From NCBI GenBank assembly GCA_023399155.1, contig JAEWQP010000002.1, forward strand, positions 1 to 64,000: a stretch of DNA of 64,000 bases, given 5' to 3'. The translations under genes were made by a program, and so were the position numbers. Origin of the DNA: Verrucomicrobiota bacterium (GTDB lineage Bacteria; Verrucomicrobiota; Verrucomicrobiia; Opitutales; Opitutaceae). Below, in pieces: positions 26,674 through 35,025 of the stretch (within the stretch, counting starts at the first letter, position 1; every line of letters starts with the position of its first letter). Below the pieces are notes generated by a model that did no database searches, was not told where the DNA came from, and saw only the letters and a program-made list of their open reading frames with translations.

Positions 26674-28794
26674 TCAGTTCAGACCGCGCCGCTCCAACAG
26701 GGGCTCGACCTTGGGCTCACGCCCGCGAAACCGCAGGTAGAGCGCCGAAGCTTCGTCGCTGCCGCCGCGTTCCAGGATCTCCTTGCGGAAGGCGCGCGCC
26801 GTCGCCGGGTCGAACAGTCCCTTTTCGCGAAAGGCCTCGAAGGCGTCGGAATCGAGCACCTCGCTCCACATGTAACTGTAGTAGCCGGCCGAGTAGCCAC
26901 CCGCGAAGATGTGCTGGAAGTAGTGGCTGCGATAACGCGGCAGGATCGTGGACGGCAGGCCGATACGCGCCAGCGCTTCGTTCTCGAACGTCTCCGGATC
27001 AACCGCCTTTGGCTCGGTCCACGTGTGCCAGGCCAGGTCGAGGTAGGACGCGGCCGTGTACTCGACGGTGGCGAAGCCCTGGTTGAACTTCTGGGCCGCC
27101 ACGATGCGGTCGACCAGGACCTTCGGCATCGGCTCGCCCGTGGCGTGATGGCGCGCGTAGAGCGCGAGCACCTCGGGTTCGAAGGCCCAGTTTTCCATGA
27201 TCTGCGAGGGCAGCTCCACGAAGTCGGTCGGCGTGCGGTTCAGCCCGCGGTAGTTGACCCGCGTGAAGAGCGCGTGCAGGGCGTGCCCGAACTCGTGGAA
27301 GAGCGTCTCCACTTCGTCGAGACTGAGCAGCGCGGGCCCGCTCCCGGTCGGGCGCGAGAAGTTGCAGACGTTCACGACGACCGGGTCAATCGTCCTGCCC
27401 GTCTCGTCGATGACGCGGCTGCGGTAGCTGCTTGACCAGGCACCGGAGCGCTTGCCCGGGCGCGGGAAGAAGTCGGTGTAGAACACGCCCACATGCGTGC
27501 CGTCGGCCTCGCGCACTTCGTAGGCTGTCACTTCCTCGTGATAGACCGGGGCGCCCGGGATCTCGGTCAGCGTGATCCCGTAGAGCCGGCGCGCGACCTC
27601 GAAGGCGCCGTCGCGCACGCGCTCGAGCGGGAAGTAGGCGCGCACCTCGGCCTCGTCGATGGCGTAACGCTGACGCCGGATCTTCTCGGTGTAGTAGCGC
27701 CAGTCCGCGGCCTCGAGCGGGAAACGGCCGCCCTCGGCCTCGATCGCCGCCTGCAGATCGGCGGCCTCGCGCTCGGCCGCGGCCTTCGCCGCCGGCCACA
27801 CGCGGTCGAGCAGTTCCGTCGCCCGCGCCGGTGTCTCCGCCATGCGCTTCTCGAGCACATAGTCGGCGTGGCTGTCATACCCGAGCAGCCGGGCGCGCTC
27901 GGCGCGAAGCGCCGCCATGCGCGCGGCGACCTTGCCGTTGTCGTTCTCACTCCCGGCACCGGCACGCGTGGCGTAGGCCGTGAGGATTTTCTGGCGCAGC
28001 GTACGGTTGTCCGCCGCCTCCAGGAACGGCCAGAGGCTCGGCCAGTGCAGCGTGAAGACCCACTTGCCTTCGAGCCCCGCACCCCGGGCGGCCTCCGCCG
28101 CACCCTGCTTGACGCGGTCGGGCAGCCCGGCGAGGTCCGCCGGGTCGTCGATCACCAGCTGGTAGGCGTTGGTCGCCTTCAGGACGTTGTCACCAAACGC
28201 CACCGACAGCGCGGCGAGCTCCTGATTGACGGCGCGAAAACGCTCGCGGCTCTCGGGATTGAGCGCCGCGCCACCACGCACGAAATCACGGTAGGTCTCG
28301 CGCACGAGGCGGGCCTGCTCGGGCGTGAGGTCGAGGCGATCGAGCGCTTCCCACACCGCCTTGACCCGCGCGAAGAGCGCGGGGTTGAGCCGGATGTCGT
28401 CGTCGAGCGCGGCCTCCAGCGGTGCGACGGTTCGCGCCACCGCCTGGCGCTGCTCGTTGGTGTCGGCGGAGTTCAGGTTGGAGAAGATGTTGTCGACGCG
28501 CTCGAAGAGGTCGCCCGTGCGGTCCAGGGCCGCGACCGTGTTCTCGAAGGTCGGCGCCGCCACCTGCGTGGCGATCGCATCCACTTCCGCGCGCTTCTGG
28601 CGCATCGCCTCCTCATACGCGGGCAGGAAATGCTCGTCGCGGATCTGTTCAAAGGGCGGCACACCGAACGGCGTGTCCCAGGCCGGCGCAAGGAGCGGAT
28701 TTCCGGTCGGGGATCCGTCCGCGCCGGAGGCGATCGGTGCGAGGATGGGCAGCATCAGCGAGGTGGCGACGACGAGACGACGAAACATATGCAT
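26674..28794 (-). CDS. dcp: M3-family peptidyl-dipeptidase (Dcp-like)
   Basis: This is a 706-residue zinc metallopeptidase. A signal peptide covers about residues 1-25 (LVVATSLMLPILAPIASGAD), so it is probably periplasmic. The zinc motif LFHEFGHALHALF lies at about residue 497, with the downstream glutamate ligand region in LPSQIMENWAFEPEVLALYA. Family segments NPLLAPAWDTPFGVPPFEQI and YTDFFPRPGKRSGAW are also present. Dcp-type enzymes remove C-terminal dipeptides. The product pool would suit the POT peptide transporter encoded just upstream on the same strand. ATG 28794 and ATG 28788 are both possible starts. Confidence 0.93.
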   Translation of the reverse strand: MHMFRRLVVATSLMLPILAPIASGADGSPTGNPLLAPAWDTPFGVPPFEQIRDEHFLPAYEEAMRQKRAEVDAIATQVAAPTFENTVAALDRTGDLFERVDNIFSNLNSADTNEQRQAVARTVAPLEAALDDDIRLNPALFARVKAVWEALDRLDLTPEQARLVRETYRDFVRGGAALNPESRERFRAVNQELAALSVAFGDNVLKATNAYQLVIDDPADLAGLPDRVKQGAAEAARGAGLEGKWVFTLHWPSLWPFLEAADNRTLRQKILTAYATRAGAGSENDNGKVAARMAALRAERARLLGYDSHADYVLEKRMAETPARATELLDRVWPAAKAAAEREAADLQAAIEAEGGRFPLEAADWRYYTEKIRRQRYAIDEAEVRAYFPLERVRDGAFEVARRLYGITLTEIPGAPVYHEEVTAYEVREADGTHVGVFYTDFFPRPGKRSGAWSSSYRSRVIDETGRTIDPVVVNVCNFSRPTGSGPALLSLDEVETLFHEFGHALHALFTRVNYRGLNRTPTDFVELPSQIMENWAFEPEVLALYARHHATGEPMPKVLVDRIVAAQKFNQGFATVEYTAASYLDLAWHTWTEPKAVDPETFENEALARIGLPSTILPRYRSHYFQHIFAGGYSAGYYSYMWSEVLDSDAFEAFREKGLFDPATARAFRKEILERGGSDEASALYLRFRGREPKVEPLLERRGLN

Positions 28795-28915
28795 AGGGCG
28801 GAAATGGGAGTGACGAGGGATGGGTAACGTCCGTTGCGGAAAAACGGGGCGGGCTGTCCGCGGGGATGGAGCGAAGCGGGGAGCCGCGCCCGGAGTATCG
28901 CGTGCAGGGCGTGGC

Positions 28916-30826
28916 TCAGTGCTGCAGGTAGGTTTTTCCGCGATACGTCGCGGCGAGGAGCGCGAAGAGCAGGGCCGCCACGGCCATCAGGCCGGCGAAG
29001 GTCCAGAAGAACGTCGCGAGGGAGAGCGTCTGCAGCGGCGCGAGGAAGGCCACCAGCACGTTGCCGAGCGTCACGCAGAGCATCCAGAAGCTCATGATCG
29101 TCGATTTCATCGCACGTGGCGCCTGCGTGTAGGCGAACTCGAGGCCCGTGATCGACACCAGCACCTCCGAGGTGGTCACGATCACATAGGGAATCAACTG
29201 CCAGAGCACGTGGACCGAACCCGGCGGAGCATGGTCGATGCGCGTCTGGATGATCGCCACCGCGACGAACGAGAGTGCGGCGATGAACATGCCGGCGGTC
29301 ATGCGGGCCAGCGGCGAAAGGGCCCGGCCGCGCCGCTCGAGGGGCCGGTAGACGAGGAAGGTCAGCAGCGGGATGATGATCATCACCAGCAGCGGATTGA
29401 GCGCGGAGATCTGGGCCGGCAGCAGGTCGATCGTGAGCTGCTCGCCCCGGACCGCCTGCACTGCCACCGCCGCCACGCCGCCGGCGACGACCAGGCCGAG
29501 AAAGCCCAGCACGACCGGACGCCGTAATGGACGGTTCGATACAAAGAGGAAGAGCCACACCGCGCCGAACACCGCGCCCAGGACCGTCGCGGGCACGAGC
29601 CAGTAGCTCCAGACCACCTGCGGCACCACCAGGCGCAGGTCCATCGCGCGCGCCTGCTCCACCCAGGTCGACGAATGCTGGTCGAAGAGCGCCCAGAACA
29701 CGCTCACCATCGAGAACACCACGATGATGCGCAGGACGGCGGGCGGGCCCTCCGCCGCCTCCTCGCCGAACGTCCGGCGCGCGGGCCCCCAGAAATCCTC
29801 GCCCGGCTGACGCGAGCGGCGGTTCATCACGCTGTAGAGGAGCACGGCGAGAAACCCGTGGTCGCGCTGCTTCTTCTGGCGCATCTGCGCCACGAATACA
29901 CCCGCCATGAGCGCGCCCACGGCGACGAGCACGTGCACCAGGTAATGGCTGGCGACGGTCGCGGCCGCCTGCAGCACCGCCGACGAGCCGCCCGAGGTCG
30001 CGGCCCGCACGAGGTTTTCCGACTCCTCGAGCAGGATATAGATCAGCACCAGGATCGGCGCGGTCATGAACGACGACGCGATGAAGTCCAGCGCCCCGAG
30101 CTTGCCGCCTGGTTTCGGCGGGACGCGCACGAAACGATTGCGTCCGAGCCAGAACACGAACGCCGCCACGGCCATCAGGATTCCCGGCACGCCGAACGCG
30201 ACCTCGGCGCCAAAGCGCTTGTAGAGATAGGGCGTGAGGATGCTGGCGAAGAACGACCCGAAGTTGATCGTGAAATAGAAGATCTGGAAGATGCGCGGCA
30301 CGAGGTGCGCGTTCTTCGCGGAGAACTGGTCGCCGACGTTGGCGGAGACACACGGCTTGATGCCGCCGGAGCCGATCGCGATCAGGATCAGGCCGAGAAA
30401 CATCCAGGTCTGCGCGGCATCGATGTTGCCCAGCGTCCCATAGCGCCCGCAGACGGCGAGTGCGCCGTGACCGGTGACATAGAGCAGCGAGATCCAGAGG
30501 ATGACGCGATATTTCCCCAGAAGCCGGTCGGCGAGGATCGCTCCGATGAGGGGCGCGAGGTAGGCGCCCGCCATGAACAAATGCGTCACCTGCGTGGCAT
30601 GGACCTTGGCCGCCTCGACCTTTGCCGGATCGGAGAACTCCTCATTCACAAATCCAAGAAACAGGCCGACCAGATACACATAGAGGATCTGCCGCATCCC
30701 ATAGAAACTGAACCGTTCGGCCGCCTCGTTGCCGACGATGTAGGGAATCCCGGGCGGGAATCGGTCGTCGCGAACGTCGGCAGGGGGCAGGGGTGGGATC
30801 GGGGGAGCGGGAAGTTTGCCAGCCAT
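28916..30826 (-). CDS. POT-family proton-coupled oligopeptide transporter
   Basis: The 636-residue inner-membrane protein has about 14 membrane segments. Its N-terminal region carries the POT signature EAAERFSFYGMRQILYVYLV, matching the conserved ExxER proton-coupling motif. The second PTR2 signature appears as FYFTINFGSFFASILTPYLY. The family imports di- and tripeptides with protons. I start it at MAGKLPAPPI; the upstream continuation of the frame overlaps the divergent promoter region and has no membrane or family character. The adjacent Dcp-like peptidase suggests a peptide-scavenging unit. Confidence 0.92.
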   Translation of the reverse strand: MAGKLPAPPIPPLPPADVRDDRFPPGIPYIVGNEAAERFSFYGMRQILYVYLVGLFLGFVNEEFSDPAKVEAAKVHATQVTHLFMAGAYLAPLIGAILADRLLGKYRVILWISLLYVTGHGALAVCGRYGTLGNIDAAQTWMFLGLILIAIGSGGIKPCVSANVGDQFSAKNAHLVPRIFQIFYFTINFGSFFASILTPYLYKRFGAEVAFGVPGILMAVAAFVFWLGRNRFVRVPPKPGGKLGALDFIASSFMTAPILVLIYILLEESENLVRAATSGGSSAVLQAAATVASHYLVHVLVAVGALMAGVFVAQMRQKKQRDHGFLAVLLYSVMNRRSRQPGEDFWGPARRTFGEEAAEGPPAVLRIIVVFSMVSVFWALFDQHSSTWVEQARAMDLRLVVPQVVWSYWLVPATVLGAVFGAVWLFLFVSNRPLRRPVVLGFLGLVVAGGVAAVAVQAVRGEQLTIDLLPAQISALNPLLVMIIIPLLTFLVYRPLERRGRALSPLARMTAGMFIAALSFVAVAIIQTRIDHAPPGSVHVLWQLIPYVIVTTSEVLVSITGLEFAYTQAPRAMKSTIMSFWMLCVTLGNVLVAFLAPLQTLSLATFFWTFAGLMAVAALLFALLAATYRGKTYLQH

Positions 30827-31182
30827 GTGGGTGAGGACAGAAAGGCGCACACGGCCCGGCGTCAGGTCAATTGCGCCGGCTACCGTATGCACCTGAGTCT
30901 TTTTTTCACGCGATAACAGCGAATCCAGTGCCACCGCGGTGAAACAAGGCGTCGGATTGCCGAGTCCCTTCGCGTCCGCCGCATTGCCGCGGACCACCCG
31001 ACCGATCCCGCTGTGGGTATCTCCCGTGCGGTGCGGCAGCACACAGGGTGTCGGCCGCATCGGCCCGAGGGCCCGCGACCTCCCCGGCGTTTCGGCGCGC
31101 GGCAGAAAGGGGCCGGCGCACGGGCATGCGCGCAAGGGGGTTTGACGGCCCCGGGCTTGTCCGTCCCATTCGCGGCTTTGCC
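30827..31182. other. Divergent intergenic region, POT/MFS
   Basis: This gap of about 355 bp lies between the minus-strand POT gene and the plus-strand MFS gene and should carry both promoters. It contains an A/T-rich patch at 30898-30915 with a T-run. I could not assign promoter boxes and saw no small gene or RNA. Confidence 0.5.
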
Positions 31183-32436
31183 ATGGTCCCGCTCTCTGCC
31201 GCCCGCCTTCGCCTGACCTTGCTGCTCCTGGCGGCGGTGCAGTTCACGCACGTCATGGACTTCATGATCATGATGCCGCTGGGCCCGCAGCTCATGGACG
31301 CCCTTGGGCTGGGACCGGAGCGGTTTTCCCGCCTCGTCGCCGCCTATGGTTTCAGCGCGGGGGTGTGCGGCTTGCTCGCCTCGTTCGTGCTCGACCGCTT
31401 CGATCGCAAGAAGGCCCTCCTTTTCCTCTTCACGGGCTTCGCAGGCGCGACCGCAGCGTGCGGACTCGCGACCGACTACGCGTGGCTCCTCGCCGCCCGC
31501 GTGCTCGCCGGGGCCTTCGGGGGCGTCGCGGGCTCAGTCGTGACCGCGATGGTTGGCGACGTCGTGCCGCCGGAACGGCGCGGCGCGGGCATGGCGTTTG
31601 TCATGTCGGGATTCTCGCTGGCGCAGATCTTCGGCGTGCCGGCGGGACTCTGGCTGGCCGCGCATGCCGACTGGCACCTGCCGTTTCTCGTCCTCGCGGG
31701 TATCGCTGCCTGCGTCAACCTCGTCGCGTGGCGCGTGCTCCCGCGCGCCGATGCCCATGTCGCGCAACGTGGCACCCAGTCGGATTGGCGCCGCGTCCTG
31801 GAGATCGCCAGAAACCCCAATCACCAGCGCGCATTCGCCGTGGTCATGCTGCTGACCATGTCCGGCATGATCCTCGTTCCGTTTCTCGCCACCATGGTGG
31901 TGCGTAACGGCGGCGGCTCGGAGCGGGCGCTCGTCCTCGTCTATATGCTGGGCGGATTCGCCACCCTCGTCTGCAATAACGTTCTTGGCCGCCTCGGCGA
32001 TCGGTTCGGTCATGTGCGGGTGTTTGACGCCGTCGCCGTGTATGCCATCGCGCCCGTCCTGCTCGTGTCGCACATGGGCGCGTGGCCGTTGCCGATCCTG
32101 CTCGCGGTCACGACGGCCTTCATCATCTCGCTGGGCGGCCGCTGGACGCCGGCGATGACGCTCGTGACCATGAGCGTGGAAGGGCGCTTTCGCGGCGGCT
32201 TCATGAGCTTGAGCTCAGCCAGCCAGGCGGCGTTTGGCGCGGTGGCTTCGATGCTTGCCGGCTGGATCGTGCGCGAAGGCGAGGGTGGCCGGCTGGAGCA
32301 TTACAGCTGGGTGGGCTTCGCGTCGCTCGTGTTTCTCGGATTGGCCGCGGTCGTGATCCGACGCATCCGCATCGTCGAGCCGGCGGGCCCGGCCTCCATC
32401 CGCCCGCCCGAGCCGGAATCCGGCGCGCTGGACTGA
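31183..32436 (+). CDS. MFS transporter
   Basis: This is a 417-residue, 12-helix major facilitator protein. The first helix pair reads LRLTLLLLAAVQFTHVMDFM and MIMMPLGPQLMDALG, and the helix 2-3 loop DRFDRKKALLFLF is the usual MFS motif A. ERRGAGMAFVMSGFSLAQIF is another DHA1-like element. Family members of this type export drugs, sugars or metabolites; the substrate is unknown. I start at ATG 31183 (MVPLSAARLRL) because upstream codons in the frame are Arg/Pro-rich and lie in the divergent promoter region. Confidence 0.88.
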   Translation: MVPLSAARLRLTLLLLAAVQFTHVMDFMIMMPLGPQLMDALGLGPERFSRLVAAYGFSAGVCGLLASFVLDRFDRKKALLFLFTGFAGATAACGLATDYAWLLAARVLAGAFGGVAGSVVTAMVGDVVPPERRGAGMAFVMSGFSLAQIFGVPAGLWLAAHADWHLPFLVLAGIAACVNLVAWRVLPRADAHVAQRGTQSDWRRVLEIARNPNHQRAFAVVMLLTMSGMILVPFLATMVVRNGGGSERALVLVYMLGGFATLVCNNVLGRLGDRFGHVRVFDAVAVYAIAPVLLVSHMGAWPLPILLAVTTAFIISLGGRWTPAMTLVTMSVEGRFRGGFMSLSSASQAAFGAVASMLAGWIVREGEGGRLEHYSWVGFASLVFLGLAAVVIRRIRIVEPAGPASIRPPEPESGALD

Positions 32437-32720
32437 ACCTAAAGACCTCAATCGCGCCGGTCACGGGAGAGCAGCGAGATTTTGAAAGGAAAAGCCCGCC
32501 CGGCTGAGTGGCGTGTCAGCGCGCCCGGAGCCGGGGTGGCGGGTACCCTCGGGCCGCGGTGCGGGCGGCCGTGGCGAGGCGTGCAGGGTCGGACTTCGCA
32601 GCGCAGGCGCGTCGGCGGGACGACGGGTTTATCCGGCCGCAGCGCGGGGCAGATCCTGCGGGAAATAGTGCTTGCGCGCGGGACCGGCATCATGCCACAA
32701 CCTGCACCCGTTTTCCTTGA

Positions 32721-32808
32721 GCCGAGGTGGCGGAATTGGCAGACGCACTAGATTCAGGGTCTAGCGCCCCTTAAAGGCGTAGGGGTTCGACTCCCCTCCT
32801 CGGCACCA
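32721..32808 (+). tRNA. tRNA-Leu (anticodon CAG)
   Basis: The acceptor arms GCCGAGG and CCTCGGC pair perfectly and are followed by A and an encoded CCA. The anticodon stem CTAGA/TCTAG encloses the loop TTCAGGG, giving anticodon CAG. The D-loop has GGCAGACG, the long variable arm GCGCCCCTTAAAGGCGT identifies a class II tRNA, and the T-arm carries GGTTCGA. It lies immediately before the CRISPR array, as tRNA genes often do at the edge of accessory DNA. Confidence 0.97.
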
Positions 32809-32813
32809 ACCCC

Positions 32814-32836
32814 ATCGCGGCGCTTCGCGCCGCGAT
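32814..32836 (+). terminator. Hairpin after tRNA-Leu
   Basis: ATCGCGGCGC and GCGCCGCGAT form a perfect 10-bp stem with a TTC loop, 6 bp after the tRNA CCA. There is no T-run behind it, so it may be a processing or terminator structure rather than a classical intrinsic terminator. Further small hairpins, such as GATCGC-GAA-GCGATC, lie between it and the array. Confidence 0.5.
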
Positions 32837-32931
32837 CCGCCTCGCCAGCTTCTTGCGTAACAAGAAGCGAGAGATGATCGCGAAGCGATCCTCCCATCGC
32901 GGCCCCACCGGACCGCGATGCGCCGAAGCGA

Positions 32932-34128
32932 CCTTCAACGGGGCCGCGCTCGTGAGAGCGCGGAGAGGTGGATGGAGCCGATCGCACCGCCTGACTCAAA
33001 GCTCGCTTCAACGGGGCCGCGCTCGTGAGAGCGCGGAGAGATGGTTCGATCGGCCCCACCCGCGTCGAGATACTGCGCGCTTCAACGGGGCCGCGCTCGT
33101 GAGAGCGCGGAGAGCTCAGGGAGTCTGAGCGTGCGGTGCCCACTGTCTCGGCTTCAACGGGGCCGCGCTCGTGAGAGCGCGGAGAGTGCGCCGACCGAAA
33201 GTAGCCCGATTCAGTGATGAGGCTTCAACGGGGCCGCGCTCGTGAGAGCGCGGAGAGAAGGCCACGCATGGGCTTTACTGCCGCCGATGCCACACGCTTC
33301 AACGGGGCCGCGCTCGTGAGAGCGCGGAGAGAAGCATCGCTCCGTCCTTGGCTGCGGACAGATGCTCGCTTCAACGGGGCCGCGCTCGTGAGAGCGCGGA
33401 GAGGATCGAGAACGAGCGCATGGTACGCGAGCTGGACCGGCTTCAACGGGGCCGCGCTCGTGAGAGCGCGGAGAGCCGCCTCGTGAAAGTGCCAGTCCTC
33501 CGTGCGAGCTTCAACGGGGCCGCGCTCGTGAGAGCGCGGAGAGTGGATCGCGCGAGAGATCGCGGCCAGGAAACACCCAGCTTCAACGGGGCCGCGCTCG
33601 TGAGAGCGCGGAGAGAGGTGTCCGCCAGTCGCGGCGCTCTGGAGCAGGTCCAGCTTCAACGGGGCCGCGCTCGTGAGAGCGCGGAGAGGATCAGGTCAGA
33701 CACCTGCTCGCCCGGCTGGAGCGCGAAGCTTCAACGGGGCCGCGCTCGTGAGAGCGCGGAGAGGGATGGTCCGTTGCCTCCTCGTGGCCACCGCCCGGCA
33801 CGGCTTCAACGGGGCCGCGCTCGTGAGAGCGCGGAGAGAAAGCGTCGCGTTTGAGCACCGCGCCGCGCAGCTGACGCTTCAACGGGGCCGCGCTCGTGAG
33901 AGCGCGGAGAGCTCTGCTGACATTCTGTATCTGAGCATCACGACGGGCTTCAACGGGGCCGCGCTCGTGAGAGCGCGGAGAGGCGAGCGGCTGGCCAGGA
34001 TGAGCTGGGCGATCGGCGCGCTTCAACGGGGCCGCGCTCGTGAGAGCGCGGAGAGCTCTTCGTCGAAATGGCGGACGCCCGATACCCGGACGGCTTCAAC
34101 GGGGCCGCGCTCGTGAGAGCGCGGAGAG
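32932..34128 (-). CRISPR. CRISPR array, 17 repeats and 16 spacers (type I-G-like repeat)
   Basis: There are seventeen 36-bp repeats, separated by sixteen spacers of 32-39 bp that are all different. The plus-strand repeat begins GCTTCAACGGGGCCGCGC, has a perfect inner inverted repeat (GCGCTC, GTGA, GAGCGC) and ends GCGGAGAG. The repeats are identical except the leftmost (32932), which starts CCTTCAAC instead of GCTTCAAC. A degenerate end repeat usually marks the leader-distal end. Read on the minus strand the repeat ends in GTTGAAGC, the common 3' end of repeats, so I infer transcription leftward, in the same direction as cas3. The leader would then be at the right end, but there the last repeat (34093-34128) abuts csx17 coding sequence with no spacer, leader or cas2. 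Confidence 0.97.
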
Positions 34129-35012
34129 GTGGGCATCCCGACACCATAGCCGATGCCGGCCTGACGCACACAGAACGGGTAGGCGAGGCGGCCGTCGTCT
34201 ATGGATTCGAGCCGCTTCACCGCTGCGGCAGCGAAGATTAAAGCACCTTCGATCATGAAGATGAAGTCCCACGGATTCGCGGAAGCGTCGGAGTTGAAGC
34301 CGCAGGTGGCATTGGCCCCGCCGGCGGCGGAGGGGAAAAACTGGCCGATCGGCGCTTTGACGCGGGCGACGGGGAGTGTCGCGGCAAAGAGCGACTGGCG
34401 CAGCCAGGCGTTCGAATCGGGAGATGACGCGCCGGTGGACAAGTCAAACACCTCGGCGAGGCGCTGCATGTGATTTTTCGAAAAGTCCATGCTCCCGTCG
34501 TTGCCGCCGGTTCCAAGCAACGGGGGAAACTTCGCGCCGTCAGAGGTCAGTATTGATACGGCATCCAGCCAAACTAGTGACTGGTCCGGCAGCTGGTTCC
34601 GAACCGCTAATAGCAACCGGTCTTTCTCAAGCCCCTTTTCCGGGCACGCGGTGAGGTTACACGACCCAATTGCCGCTCTGTTCGACTGGATGGCTTCTCG
34701 GTAGGCGGCGAATCTAGCGGCTTCAGAGCATTCCATCGCGCCGAGCGCCTCTCGGCCTGCTTTTCTTGACTCTGGAAAGAACCCCCCGTCGCCATTCCAA
34801 GGCGCAAGAACGGGCGTTGGCTCGTAGCGTTCCAGAAGAAAGGTGAAGAGCGAATCGGTATCGAGAGAGGTGAAAAGAATGAAGTCATCGCGGTGCCAGC
34901 ACCCGGCGGCTTGAGCGTCGGCCTGCTCGGCGACGAGGCGCAGGATGCCGAGGGCTTTAAGGTAGTGCGCGAGGGGCGTGGGAGCGCAGCCGGTGAGGGA
35001 AATGGCGTGCAT
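34023..35012 (-). pseudogene. csx17: csx17 (cas8 of type I-G), truncated at a CRISPR repeat
   Basis: The N-terminus MHAISLTGCAPTPLAHYLKA and the segments LGILRLVAEQADAQAAG, YEPTPVLAPWNGDGGFFPE and SLVWLDAVSIL are characteristic of Csx17, the large Cascade subunit of type I-G (formerly I-U). The match continues to RLAYPFCVRQAGIGYGVGMP, a well-conserved region about 290 residues in. It then stops at base 34129, which is the first base after a CRISPR repeat. The frame runs on through the repeat and ends at 34023 after about 35 meaningless residues. Full-length Csx17 proteins are roughly 700 residues, so more than half is missing. The start lies 13 bp after the cas3 stop. A functional effector is unlikely unless the missing parts are supplied elsewhere. 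Confidence 0.9.
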
Positions 35013-35025
35013 CGGGTCAAACGGC

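Noticed and set aside
32482..32751. Small plus-strand frame ending in the tRNA
   Set aside because: It overlaps tRNA-Leu and has no family or ribosome-binding support.
32853..34116. Proteins with repeated 'FNGAALVRARR' or 'LQRGRARESAER' units
   Set aside because: These frames are translations of the 36-bp CRISPR repeats and spacers, not genes.
34129..34167. A self-targeting csx17 spacer with a canonical PAM
   Set aside because: For any spacer length between 32 and 39 bp the 5' flank is not TTN, so a PAM-supported acquisition cannot be claimed; the idea is kept only as one explanation of the deletion.
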